In this document: positions 1 to 7,389 of the stretch, piece by piece | Position numbering within the stretch: position 1 is the stretch's first letter | How the letters are laid out: every line of letters starts with the position of its first letter | Assembly (NCBI GenBank): GCA_910577155.1 | Contig: CAJTMS010000043.1 | Coordinates: forward strand, 1-16,543 | Length of the DNA stretch: 16,543 nucleotides | Direction of reading: 5' to 3' | DNA from: an uncultured Mailhella sp. | GTDB taxonomy: Bacteria; Desulfobacterota; Desulfovibrionia; Desulfovibrionales; Desulfovibrionaceae | Made by a program: the position numbers and the translations under genes | The notes under the pieces: model-generated | Told to the model about the DNA's origin: nothing | The model's input: the letters and a program-made list of their open reading frames with translations, nothing else | The model's database searches: none

Positions 1-101
1 ATTTTTTCATAACATATTATTTTTATTATTAAAATATCTTTATCCGGAAAAATATAAAAAAAAATTAATTTTTGCCCTAATATAAAAAATTGTCCTGTCG
101 T

Positions 102-126
102 TAAGTTTGGTAACAGAGGCGAATAT
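102..126 (+). promoter_or_regulatory. Candidate sigma-28 (FliA) type promoter of the flagellin gene
   Basis: TAAGTTT lies at 102-108 and GCGAATAT at 119-126, with 10 bp between them. This is a partial match to the sigma-28 pattern TAAAGTTT - 11 bp - GCCGATAA. It sits about 55 bp upstream of the flagellin start, and sigma-28 is the usual factor for late flagellar genes. The -10 element matches at about five of eight positions, so the call is tentative. The sequence before it (1-100) is very AT-rich and shows no gene. Confidence 0.3.
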
Positions 127-182
127 CGCAGGATGCGATGTTCTTTTTCAGAAACATAACTGACAATATCATGGAGGATATT

Positions 183-1094
183 ATGTCTTTAGTTATCAAT
201 CACAACTTAATGGCTGACAACACAGCTCGCTACTTAAACATCCACTACAACAACCTTGCAGATTCTACCCGTAAATTGTCATCCGGTTTACGTATTGAAA
301 CAGCTGCAGACGACGCAGCAGGTCTTGCAATTCGTGAGCTTATGCGTTCTGATATTGCAGCATTGCAACAAGGCGTTCGTAACGCCAACGACGCTATCAG
401 CCTTATCCAAACCGCTGACGGCGCATTGCAAACCATTGACGAAAAGCTCGTTCGTATGAAAGAACTTGCTGAACAAGCTGCAACCGGTACCTATGACTCC
501 GTTCAACGTGGTATCATTGACTCAGAATACCAACAAATGGCATCAGAAATCACCCGTATTTCCATGGCTACCGACTTCAACAACATTAAGTTGCTTGACG
601 GTTCTTTGAGCAGCGGCGATCCATTAAATCCGCCCTATGGACATGATGGCACACAAATGAAGTCAACCGGTCCATTAAAGGTTCACTTCGGTTCCGGCAA
701 CGACTCTGACGAAGACTACTACTACATTGCTATCGGCTGTACGACAGCTTCTGCTCTTGGTGTCGGCAACAGTGCCGATACGGACATGAAGGCACATAAC
801 ATTTCTACACAAGCAAATGCCCAAAAGGCACTTGAAGGTATCAGAGATGCTATTGTTTCAAAGGATAATATCCGTGCTCACCTTGGCGCACTGCAAAACC
901 GTTTGGAAAATACGGTAGCAAACCTGAGTATTCAGGCAGAAAATTTACAGGCTTCCGAGTCACGTATTTCCGACATTGACGTTGCAACCGAAATGACCAA
1001 TTTCGTACGTAACCAAACCTTGGCAAATACTGCAAACAGTATGCTTAGCCAAGCTAACTCATTACCGCAAATGGCGCTTAGCCTTGTAAGATAA
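183..1094 (+). CDS. fliC: Flagellin
   Basis: This is the structural subunit of the flagellar filament, 303 residues from the chosen start. ATG 183 is preceded by GGAGG at 173-177 with a 5-base spacer. The in-frame start at 138 lacks such a site, and the flagellin N-terminus MSLVINHN begins exactly at 183. The N-terminal D0/D1 helices cover about residues 1-140, including LSSGLRIETAADDAAGLAI. The C-terminal D1/D0 helices cover about 215-303 and end in LPQMALSLVR. The variable domain between them is short (about 145-215), hence a compact flagellin. Residues 89-96 (LVRMKELA) match the D1 stretch that TLR5 recognises in enterobacterial flagellins. A cysteine at residue 186 is unusual for a secreted filament protein. 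Codon use is strongly biased, as expected for an abundant protein. Secretion through the flagellar export gate is family knowledge. The symbol could equally be flaA/flaB where several copies exist. Confidence 0.96.
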   Translation: MSLVINHNLMADNTARYLNIHYNNLADSTRKLSSGLRIETAADDAAGLAIRELMRSDIAALQQGVRNANDAISLIQTADGALQTIDEKLVRMKELAEQAATGTYDSVQRGIIDSEYQQMASEITRISMATDFNNIKLLDGSLSSGDPLNPPYGHDGTQMKSTGPLKVHFGSGNDSDEDYYYIAIGCTTASALGVGNSADTDMKAHNISTQANAQKALEGIRDAIVSKDNIRAHLGALQNRLENTVANLSIQAENLQASESRISDIDVATEMTNFVRNQTLANTANSMLSQANSLPQMALSLVR

Positions 1095-1112
1095 TAAGCG
1101 AGTTGGTATAAA

Positions 1113-1148
1113 TAAAAAAAAGTCCCTCATTCGTGAGGGCTTTTTTTT
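1113..1148 (+). terminator. Rho-independent terminator after flagellin
   Basis: CCCTCA (1124-1129) pairs with TGAGGG (1134-1139) around a TTCG tetraloop. The stem extends outwards through G1122-C1140, with T1123 bulged, into an A-run paired with the T-run. Eight T residues follow at 1141-1148. It lies 18 bp after the flagellin stop codon. Confidence 0.93.
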
Positions 1149-1152
1149 GTGC

Positions 1153-1181
1153 TTGACAGATTTTGCTTTTCTCTTCATTGT
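1153..1181 (+). promoter_or_regulatory. Candidate sigma-70 promoter for the pyridoxamine kinase gene
   Basis: A perfect TTGACA at 1153-1158 is followed 17 bp later by CATTGT at 1176-1181, a weak -10 (three of six). It lies just past the flagellin terminator and about 30 bp before the kinase start codon, so the position fits a separate promoter. Confidence 0.35.
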
Positions 1182-1209
1182 GGCGGTAAGGTTTCAAAAA
1201 GAGGTTAGT

Positions 1210-2115
1210 ATGAAACAAAGCGTAAAAAATATAAAAACGCCCATTCCGCGCATTGCGGCGGTACATGATTTATCCGGCTACGGACGTGCTTCTCTGACTG
1301 TCGCCATTCCTATCCTCTCTTCCATGGGCATGCAGGTTTGCCCCTTGCCCACGGCTGTTTTATCGTCACAAACAGCAAGCATTGAGGATTTTTCTTTTTT
1401 TGATTTAACGGCGCAGATGCAGGAAATACTGGAGAACTGGGAAAATCTTGACTTATTTTTTGACGCTGTGTATTCGGGCTTTTTGGGCAGTCCTCTGCAG
1501 GTGGATATTGTAGAGCGGCTTATGGACAGGCTCGGGAAAAAGGAACATATTTTCCTTGTTGATCCGGTGCTTGGCGATGACGGTAAACTTTATCCTACCC
1601 AGACCATGGAACTTGTGCAAAGTATGCGCAGATTAGTGGGAAAAGCGGATATTATTACCCCTAATTTTACCGAAGTATGCTTTTTGCTGGATATGCCCTA
1701 TGAAGAAACCATTACAGCTAAACAGGCAAAAGAATATTTAAAAGCGCTTTCCCATTTAGGGGAAAAGGAAAGCAAAAAAAAGAAATCCGTGCTTATTACT
1801 TCCGCTCCCTGTGAGGAAGAAAACAGCCTCCGCGTGCTTGCCTATGATGCGGAAAACAAACGCTTTTGGCAAACAAAATCTCCCAAAATTCCCAGTGCCT
1901 ATCCAGGAACCGGGGATTCTTTTGCCTCAGTTTTTTTGGGAGCATTGCTCCAAAAAGATTCTCTGCCCATGGCTATGGCACGCGCTGCCCGCTTTATTTA
2001 TGATGTCATGCTGATGACCTATGGCTATGGCACGCCCTATATTGACGGGATTATGCTGGAGAAAGCTTTGCCCGGACTTTCTCGGAAAGATATTTTTCTC
2101 TTTGAGGATTTTTAA
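1210..2115 (+). CDS. pdxY: Pyridoxamine/pyridoxal kinase (PfkB/ribokinase superfamily)
   Basis: This enzyme phosphorylates pyridoxal or pyridoxamine with ATP in the vitamin B6 salvage pathway, in the cytoplasm. From ATG 1210 (GAGGT at 1201-1205) the protein has 301 residues, normal for the family. An in-frame TTG start at 1147 falls inside the terminator and promoter and is rejected. The N-terminal signature HDLSGYGRASLT (19-30) and the following stretch through CPLPTAVLSSQT are typical of the COG2240 pyridoxamine kinase group. VDPVLGD and TPNFTEVCFLLD are internal ribokinase-fold motifs. PGTGD (232-236) is the anion hole, with the catalytic base Asp236. Substrate preference (pyridoxamine or pyridoxal) cannot be read from the sequence, so the symbol pdxY could also be pdxK. 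The gene stands alone between flagellin and rpmH, with no functional link visible. Confidence 0.88.
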   Translation: MKQSVKNIKTPIPRIAAVHDLSGYGRASLTVAIPILSSMGMQVCPLPTAVLSSQTASIEDFSFFDLTAQMQEILENWENLDLFFDAVYSGFLGSPLQVDIVERLMDRLGKKEHIFLVDPVLGDDGKLYPTQTMELVQSMRRLVGKADIITPNFTEVCFLLDMPYEETITAKQAKEYLKALSHLGEKESKKKKSVLITSAPCEEENSLRVLAYDAENKRFWQTKSPKIPSAYPGTGDSFASVFLGALLQKDSLPMAMARAARFIYDVMLMTYGYGTPYIDGIMLEKALPGLSRKDIFLFEDF

Positions 2116-2146
2116 CGGTAAATTTTTAAAAGAATAAATTAAATTC

Positions 2147-2175
2147 TTGACGTTATTTGTTTTTCCCGCTATGTA
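2147..2175 (+). promoter_or_regulatory. Candidate sigma-70 promoter of the rpmH cluster
   Basis: TTGACG (2147-2152) is followed after exactly 17 bp by TATGTA (2170-2175). It lies in an AT-rich gap about 30 bp before the rpmH start codon. The same -10 hexamer with the same spacing is seen before dctP, which supports both calls. Confidence 0.55.
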
Positions 2176-2204
2176 TTTTTGTTCAAACCTTTAAGGAGAT
2201 TACT

Positions 2205-2339
2205 ATGAAAAGAACATATCAACCAAGTAAGATTAGCAGAAAACGCGCTCATGGTTTCCGTGCTCGTATGGCAACTGCAAGTGGTCGTGCTCTTATCAAT
2301 CGCCGCCGTGCAAAAGGTCGCAAAACACTTTCTGCATAA
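2205..2339 (+). CDS. rpmH: 50S ribosomal protein L34
   Basis: This 44-residue basic protein is a component of the large ribosomal subunit. The start is ATG 2205, with AAGGAG at 2193-2198. MKRTYQPSKISRKRAHGF at the N-terminus and GRALINRRRAKGRKTLSA at the C-terminus are the near-invariant L34 pattern, with the expected length of about 44 residues. It leads the conserved rpmH-rnpA-yidD-yidC-jag cluster, which often lies close to the replication origin. A longer in-frame reading from 2157 runs through the promoter and is not the protein. The 120-bp gap to rnpA holds no clear terminator, so rnpA is probably co-transcribed. Confidence 0.98.
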   Translation: MKRTYQPSKISRKRAHGFRARMATASGRALINRRRAKGRKTLSA

Positions 2340-2459
2340 AAACGGTTAGTTATTTATGGGCAGGGCTGAGGTATCTCCGCCCTTTGCTTATAAAAAAGTT
2401 CCTCTTTTGTAGGTTCTTTCTATATTTAAAAATCCAATAGGTTTTACATCAGGCTCACT

Positions 2460-2843
2460 ATGCCGAATAATTGGCAAAAAAATCAACGCTTATTAAAACG
2501 ATCAGAATTCCAAGCCTGTTATCATCAAGGGGAAAAATTTTTTACAAAACTGTTTATTATTTTTGTAAAAAAAATACCGCTTGCCTGTGCCCATGCCCGT
2601 CCCTGTGCCCGTATCGGACTTGCAGTGAGCAAAAAAAATGGAAATGCCGTTCACAGGAATAGAATAAAACGTCTTTTGCGTGAGTTTTTTCGGCTTCATT
2701 TTGCCTGTATTCTTCCCTATGAATTTGTGCTTGTTCCCAAAAAACATGTTGATGCAAAAACCTTACAATTTATGCATGTAGAAAAAGATTTGCTTTCTTT
2801 TTTGGACTCTTTCGGAAAGCTTCAAACCGTAAAATCTCAATGA
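2460..2843 (+). CDS. rnpA: Ribonuclease P protein component
   Basis: This small basic protein binds the RNase P RNA and helps it remove the 5' leaders of tRNA precursors. It has 127 residues, normal for the family. The segment GNAVHRNRIKRLLREFFR carries the RNR signature that contacts RNA, preceded by IGLAVSKK. The N-terminal NQRLLKRSEFQACYHQG is also typical. The gene lies 120 bp after rpmH, its usual partner. The ribosome-binding site is poor (only AGG at 2451-2453), so translation may be weak, consistent with the low amount needed. Start 2460 was chosen because it puts the family N-terminus in the expected place. Confidence 0.96.
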   Translation: MPNNWQKNQRLLKRSEFQACYHQGEKFFTKLFIIFVKKIPLACAHARPCARIGLAVSKKNGNAVHRNRIKRLLREFFRLHFACILPYEFVLVPKKHVDAKTLQFMHVEKDLLSFLDSFGKLQTVKSQ

Positions 2844-2849
2844 CATAGA

Positions 2850-2871
2850 AAACGAAAAATACTTTTCGTTT
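2850..2871 (+). other. Perfect 9-bp hairpin between rnpA and yidD
   Basis: AAACGAAAA (2850-2858) and TTTTCGTTT (2863-2871) are perfect inverted arms around a 4-base loop (ATAC), starting 7 bases after the rnpA stop. No T-run follows, so it is not a canonical terminator. It may be an RNA-processing or stability element between the two genes. That role is inference. Confidence 0.4.
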
Positions 2872-2883
2872 CTTGAAATAACG

Positions 2884-3189
2884 ATGAAAATGAAAAAGGG
2901 GGCATTAGTCAGGAAAATTTTTATTTTTCCTATCAGGGTTTATCAAATTTGTATTTCACCTTTCTATCCTGCACGCTGCCGTTTTTATCCCTCCTGTTCG
3001 GAATATACAGCTCTTGCCATTGAAAAACACGGTGTAATCCGCGGTATTTGGCTTGGCATAAAAAGAATTTGCAGATGCAACCCTTGGTGTCAGGGGGGAT
3101 TTGATCCTGTTCCAGAAAATATTGAGCCGTGCAAAGTTATTTTAAAAAAAATAGTACAGACTATACTGTCAAAAATTACTGTTAAGTAG
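2884..3189 (+). CDS. yidD: Membrane protein insertion efficiency factor YidD
   Basis: This is a small, membrane-associated factor that assists YidC-dependent insertion of inner-membrane proteins. It has 101 residues. The family hallmark is a cysteine-rich, amphipathic core: YQICISPFYPARCRFYPSCS, followed by EYTALAIEKHG and then RCNPWCQGGFDPVP. All expected cysteines and the GG(F/Y)DPVP ending are present. The N-terminal stretch IFIFPIRVYQ is hydrophobic and probably lies in the membrane surface. It sits between rnpA and yidC, with 7 bp to yidC, the standard order. Two candidate starts, ATG 2884 and ATG 2890, are in frame and neither has a clear ribosome-binding site. Confidence 0.96.
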   Translation: MKMKKGALVRKIFIFPIRVYQICISPFYPARCRFYPSCSEYTALAIEKHGVIRGIWLGIKRICRCNPWCQGGFDPVPENIEPCKVILKKIVQTILSKITVK

Positions 3190-3196
3190 GAAAACA

Positions 3197-4810
3197 ATGG
3201 AAAACAAACGGATTATTATTGCTACTGTTATTTGTTTCGTTATTTTAGTGGCTTGGCAATATCTTGCCGACTATATGGGCTGGGTGCCTCAGCAGCAAAA
3301 TGCTGAAAATACCCAAGTGGAAACACAGGCTGCAGAAAACGCAGCGGCAGAACCTGCCCGGACAGATTTAAATCTCAATGCTGCACCGTTTTTTGCCCCC
3401 GGTGAAGGCAAAAACATTGTCGTAAGGACTCCATTATATACAGCCATTTTCCATAGTGCCGGCGGTATATTGGAGTCTTTTGTTTTAAATGACATTTCCG
3501 AAACAAGCTCCCCTCATTCTCCTTTTTTAGATATGATAGGAAAGGTGGCAAAGTCAGCTTCTCCCATGGGGCTTTTAGTTAATGGACAGCCTTCTTGGAA
3601 TACTGGCGTATGGAAAATCAGCGCTGACAATCTCATTTTGGAAAAAGGGGAAACGCAGGCTCTTGTTTTTGAAGGAAATGTGAATGGTCTTTTCATCAGA
3701 AGGGAACTGAGCTTTGATGCTGTAACCTACCTTATCAAAGAAAAAATTACCTATGACGCAGAGGCAGGCAAAGCCTTTATTGCCCGCATTGGCTATACCT
3801 TGGCAGGCACGGAATATTCCAGCTCCTCAACCTATAACCCCATGCAGGTTGTTTGGAATAAGGAAAGTAGTTACGAAAATGACAGCGATGTCGGCAAGCT
3901 TCGGGAAGAAGGCATGGTAGAAAGCGGTCAGCTTCTTTTTGCAGGGCTGAGCAACAACTACTTCCTCTCCGCCGTTGCTCCCCAAAGCAAAAATGGTCTG
4001 GTAAAAGCCCGTATCCAAAGCGATGTATGGCGCGTTGCCTATGAAGAACAGCCTCTGACCATTAATGCCGGCAGCCCTGTTGTGAGTGAACTTGCATGGT
4101 GGTTTGGACCAAAAGATGCAAAACTTTTGGAAACCGCACCGAATGAACTTATCAAAACAATTCATTATGGTTTCTTCGGTATTTTGGCAAAACCTCTTTT
4201 GTGGCTTTTGAGCTTTTTTCAATCCTTTGTGGGTAACTGGGGTGTTGCCATTATCCTGCTGACTGTCTTCATTAAAATTATTTTCTGGCCGCTGACGAAG
4301 AAAAGCTATAAGTCCATGGAACAAATGAAGAAAATAGCTCCTCTCATGGAAGATGTTAAGAAGAAATACGGCAATGACAGAGAAAAGCTTTCAAAGGAAA
4401 TGATGCAGTTATACCGTACCTATAATATCAATCCTATGAGCGGCTGTCTGCCAATTTTTGTTCAGCTTCCTGTTTTTATAGCGCTTTATAATGCACTGCT
4501 CAATTCTGAAAATTTGCGGCACGCTGAATTTATTACCTATTTGCCTTTTACAGATATTTTGTGGCTTGCTGACCTTTCTGTAAAAGACCCCCTCTATATT
4601 ACCCCTCTTGTCATGGGGGCGACAATGTTCTTGCAGCAATGGCTTTCTCCTGCTGTGGGTGACCCAACCCAACGTAAGGTTATGATGTTGATGCCAGTAA
4701 TTTTCACCTTTATGTTCTTGAACTTCCCCTCCGGTTTAGTTGTTTATTGGCTTTGTAACAACGTTATTTCCATTGCGCAGCAATGGTGGACTTTACGTAA
4801 AGTGAGGTAA
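3197..4810 (+). CDS. yidC: Membrane protein insertase YidC
   Basis: YidC inserts and folds inner-membrane proteins, alone or with the Sec translocon. The protein has 537 residues, the length typical of Gram-negative YidC. Residues about 5-27 form the N-terminal membrane anchor. An Ala/Gln/Glu-rich linker and the large periplasmic P1 domain follow (about 60-320). The conserved insertase core of five membrane segments covers about 325-535. The groove positive charge, Arg366 in E. coli, appears here as Lys360 in VFIKIIFWPLT, a substitution common in the family. The cytoplasmic helical hairpin (SMEQMKKIAPLMEDVKKKYG) and the NPMSGCLPIFVQLPVFIALY segment are clear. The short basic C-terminus ends WWTLRKVR. 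It is 7 bp after yidD and 2 bp before jag, so the three genes are co-transcribed. Confidence 0.98.
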   Translation: MENKRIIIATVICFVILVAWQYLADYMGWVPQQQNAENTQVETQAAENAAAEPARTDLNLNAAPFFAPGEGKNIVVRTPLYTAIFHSAGGILESFVLNDISETSSPHSPFLDMIGKVAKSASPMGLLVNGQPSWNTGVWKISADNLILEKGETQALVFEGNVNGLFIRRELSFDAVTYLIKEKITYDAEAGKAFIARIGYTLAGTEYSSSSTYNPMQVVWNKESSYENDSDVGKLREEGMVESGQLLFAGLSNNYFLSAVAPQSKNGLVKARIQSDVWRVAYEEQPLTINAGSPVVSELAWWFGPKDAKLLETAPNELIKTIHYGFFGILAKPLLWLLSFFQSFVGNWGVAIILLTVFIKIIFWPLTKKSYKSMEQMKKIAPLMEDVKKKYGNDREKLSKEMMQLYRTYNINPMSGCLPIFVQLPVFIALYNALLNSENLRHAEFITYLPFTDILWLADLSVKDPLYITPLVMGATMFLQQWLSPAVGDPTQRKVMMLMPVIFTFMFLNFPSGLVVYWLCNNVISIAQQWWTLRKVR

Positions 4811-4812
4811 AA

Positions 4813-6234
4813 ATGAGTACTTTTAAAGAATTCCAAGCGAAAAATCTTGATCAGGCAATACAAGATGCCTGTACTTTTTTTGGGACTGAAAGAGAAAAAC
4901 TTGAAATAGAAATCATTGAAGATGCAAAAATGGGTGTTTTTGGGCTTATTGGCGCAAGAAAAGCAAAAATCCGTGCAAAAGTTGTTTCTTTATCAGATTT
5001 CAATATGCCCGTTGAGGAAGGAAAAAAACAAAAGTTCACCCCCCGCGGTGCAAAGCCTAAAAACAGACCTGTGCAGGAAAAAGCGGAGTATAAAAAAGCC
5101 CGCTTTGAAAAAACGGCAGAAAAGCCCTTTGGCAATGACAAGCCCTTTACGCCCGAAGAGGAAGAAGAAGGCGAAAGCCAAAAACGTTTCCTTGCAAAAA
5201 TGCAAACGGAGCATAATCCTCATACGGAAGAAGAACTGGACGATTATGAGCTTGAGGCAATGGACAGAGAAGCCATGCATCGGGCAAATCTGCTGGGCAA
5301 TATGACCGAAGCGGAAATTATTGCCAGCGGTGAATATGAGCAAGACAGAAACGGACGCTATCACAGAGCAAATACCCGTCAAACCCGCTATCAAAATTCA
5401 CGCGGACGCTATGAACACCGCGACAATTTTGAACGCGGCAATAAATACGGCAAGTTTGACCGCCAAGACAGACCTGCCCGCTATGAAAAATCAGATCGTC
5501 CGCGTTCTGATCGCTTTGATAAATTTGACAAATATGAAAAAACCGAACGCAAACCCCGTTATCAGCAAGCTCCAAGACGTCCTTATGTGAAAGCAGAACA
5601 TGCTGTGGAATATGAAGGCGTACAATTACCGCGTGTCAATTTGCTGGAACTTGATCAGGAAAAGCTTATCAGTATTGTAAAAGAGGCTATTACCAACCTC
5701 ATTACGCCTATTGTGGGTGAACTTGGCGGACTGGATATTAAAGTTGAAGAAAACCGCGTTTTGGTAAAAGTGGAAAGTGAAGATTCCGGACTTTTGATTG
5801 GTCGTGAAGGACAGCACCTTGCTGCAATCCAATATTTGCTTGCACGTATTATTACGACAAAAATGCAGGTGCAGGTGCGTATCCAGTTAGATACGGGTGA
5901 TTATCACCAGCGGCAGGACGAGCGTATGCAGTCCCTGGCGTTTATGCTTGCGGACAGACTGCGCAAAACAGGACGTTCCCAGTCAACACGTCCTATGAGT
6001 GCGTATCAGCGCCGTGTTATTCACCTTGCTTTGCAGGATGAACCGGATGTGCAGACAAGAAGCGTTGGCGATGGTGTTTTAAAACGTGTCATTATTATGA
6101 AAAAACGTAATGATTACACTGAAGTGCCGGAAGAATTAACCGCCGATCAAGATCAATTTGAAGATGATGTCTTCATGGCTGATGAACAGGATTTAAGTCA
6201 GGAAGATTTGCAGGAAGAAAATAAAGACGAATAA
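4813..6234 (+). CDS. jag: Jag/KhpB-type RNA-binding protein with long charged insert
   Basis: This is a single-stranded nucleic-acid-binding protein of the Jag (SpoIIIJ-associated, KhpB) family, encoded right after yidC as usual. It has 473 residues, roughly twice the classic Bacillus protein. The Jag_N domain covers about 1-56, with the GVFGLIGARKAKI motif. A long low-complexity insert (about 60-275) is rich in Arg, Asp, Glu, Lys, Tyr and Phe, with repeated RYE, DKF/DRF and KYEK-like units. The KH domain includes GLLIGREGQHLAAIQYLL starting at residue 326. The R3H domain has its RxxxH motif at R400-H404. An acidic tail closes the protein. RNA binding is family knowledge. The insert looks disordered and may promote condensation or partner binding, which is inference. 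The gene starts 2 bp after the yidC stop. Confidence 0.93.
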   Translation: MSTFKEFQAKNLDQAIQDACTFFGTEREKLEIEIIEDAKMGVFGLIGARKAKIRAKVVSLSDFNMPVEEGKKQKFTPRGAKPKNRPVQEKAEYKKARFEKTAEKPFGNDKPFTPEEEEEGESQKRFLAKMQTEHNPHTEEELDDYELEAMDREAMHRANLLGNMTEAEIIASGEYEQDRNGRYHRANTRQTRYQNSRGRYEHRDNFERGNKYGKFDRQDRPARYEKSDRPRSDRFDKFDKYEKTERKPRYQQAPRRPYVKAEHAVEYEGVQLPRVNLLELDQEKLISIVKEAITNLITPIVGELGGLDIKVEENRVLVKVESEDSGLLIGREGQHLAAIQYLLARIITTKMQVQVRIQLDTGDYHQRQDERMQSLAFMLADRLRKTGRSQSTRPMSAYQRRVIHLALQDEPDVQTRSVGDGVLKRVIIMKKRNDYTEVPEELTADQDQFEDDVFMADEQDLSQEDLQEENKDE

Positions 6235-6250
6235 TAAGGGGCTGTGGAGT

Positions 6251-7189
6251 ATGAAAAAACAATATGCTGTTATTGGTAATCCCGTACTTCACAGCCTTAG
6301 TCCGTTAATCCATCAGCGTGCCTTTGATTATTATCAAATCGAGGCACGCTATTTTGCGTATGAGGTTACGGATTTTTCTGCATTTATGCTCTATTTTCAT
6401 ACGGGCGGAGCGGAACATATTTCTTTTCTTCCCCACTCCTATATAGGCAGTCAAAGGAATTTATATCAAAAAAATCAGTCCCTCATTCCTTATTTGGAAA
6501 AGGATTTTTCGTTCCCGCTGCAGGGGCTTTCCATCACAATTCCCCATAAAAAAAATGTACTGGAAATTGCCGACAGCGTAAGCTATAAAGCACAACTTTG
6601 CGGAGCGGGCAATACGCTTTATTGGCAAGAGGGAAAACTTATTGCGGAAAATACCGATATCGCCGGTTTTTATGCCCCCCTTGAAGCATATTTGCATGAT
6701 AATCCTGCTGCTTTTTACTCAGCTTTAATTTATGGAGCCGGCGGGGCAGCCTGTGCTGTGCTGGCGGCACTTTTGCATGTACAGGATTTGCAGACTATTT
6801 ACCTTTGTGCACGGCGGGAAGAGCAGGCACAGGAGCTGATGAGCCATATCAAAAATAATTTTTCCCTGCTTGCGCAGCACGGGCTGAATACAAAGGTTGA
6901 AATACGGTATCTCCCTCTTATCCATGATGAATTTGCCTGTGATTTGGTGGTGAATACTATTCCGCAGTGGGGTGCAGATGCTCAAAGCCCGCGGGAAAAT
7001 TTTGCAGGTGTGCGTTTTGCCTATGATTTAACCTATAAACAAACTCCTTTTCTGAGACAAGCCCGGACGTTTGCAAACTGCCATTGTCAGGACGGAAAAA
7101 CCATGTTTACAGAACAGGCGAAAGCCCAGTTCAAACTCTGGACAGGGCTTGAAATCCCTGCCCTTTGTTATCAGGATATTTTTAATTGA
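6251..7189 (+). CDS. aroE: Shikimate dehydrogenase homologue with an internal insertion
   Basis: Shikimate dehydrogenase reduces 3-dehydroshikimate to shikimate with NADPH in chorismate and aromatic amino-acid synthesis. The 312-residue protein has the substrate-binding SLSP motif (15-18), the IPHK motif with catalytic Lys100, ENTDIAGF with the partner Asp136, and the nucleotide-binding loop GAGGAA (162-167). Relative to E. coli AroE, where Lys65 and Asp102 hold these places, about 35 extra residues lie between the N-terminal motif and Lys100, roughly residues 45-90. Key catalytic residues are retained, so it is probably active. A quinate/shikimate dehydrogenase (YdiB-like) role is possible. 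It begins 16 bp after jag, with AAGGGG at 6236-6242 (two As and four Gs within TAAGGGGC) as the likely ribosome-binding site, and probably shares the jag transcript. No clear terminator follows. Confidence 0.88.
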   Translation: MKKQYAVIGNPVLHSLSPLIHQRAFDYYQIEARYFAYEVTDFSAFMLYFHTGGAEHISFLPHSYIGSQRNLYQKNQSLIPYLEKDFSFPLQGLSITIPHKKNVLEIADSVSYKAQLCGAGNTLYWQEGKLIAENTDIAGFYAPLEAYLHDNPAAFYSALIYGAGGAACAVLAALLHVQDLQTIYLCARREEQAQELMSHIKNNFSLLAQHGLNTKVEIRYLPLIHDEFACDLVVNTIPQWGADAQSPRENFAGVRFAYDLTYKQTPFLRQARTFANCHCQDGKTMFTEQAKAQFKLWTGLEIPALCYQDIFN

Positions 7190-7389
7190 GCTGCCGAAGC
7201 AAAGTATTGAAAAATTCTTTTTTTATTTTCTCATTATTTTTGCTTTGTTCCATTATAAAATTTTTCCATAATTAATGGATATAATAACAAATATTTTTTA
7301 TTCTTGGCGTTTGCCATTCTTTTTATAACTCAATTGCATAAACATTATCCGTTCATAAACCTCTTCATAGAACAAAGCAAAAAATATCT
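7190..7389. other. AT-rich convergent intergenic region, no gene seen
   Basis: This gap separates the converging ends of aroE and rsmB. A loose inverted repeat TCCATTA (7249-7255) / TAATGGA (7273-7279) and a short stem TGGC-GTTT-GCCA near 7310 are visible. Neither makes a convincing terminator. Part of a short plus-strand reading frame from 7304 runs into the rsmB coding region and has no ribosome-binding site or recognisable product. Confidence 0.4.

Noticed and set aside
109..120. Possible sigma-54 promoter upstream of flagellin
   Set aside because: The GG and GC doublets are 10 bp apart instead of 12, and the flanking bases do not match.
138..182. Longer N-terminus for flagellin from an in-frame start at 138
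   Set aside because: The canonical flagellin start MSLVINHN at 183 has a GGAGG site 5 bases upstream; the extra residues do not fit the family.
1147..1209. Upstream TTG start for the pyridoxamine kinase
   Set aside because: It lies within the flagellin terminator and promoter region; ATG 1210 has a better ribosome-binding site and the family N-terminus.
2358..2382. Possible terminator or attenuator between rpmH and rnpA
   Set aside because: The stem is interrupted (GGGC/GCCC with a large internal loop) and is followed by CTTTGCTTA rather than a T-run.
3827..4324. 165-codon minus-strand open frame inside yidC
   Set aside because: It is antisense to an unmistakable yidC, with no ribosome-binding site or recognisable product.
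4916..5305. 129-codon plus-strand frame inside jag
   Set aside because: It is an out-of-frame reading of the Lys/Arg-rich jag insert; the Jag frame contains the real domains.
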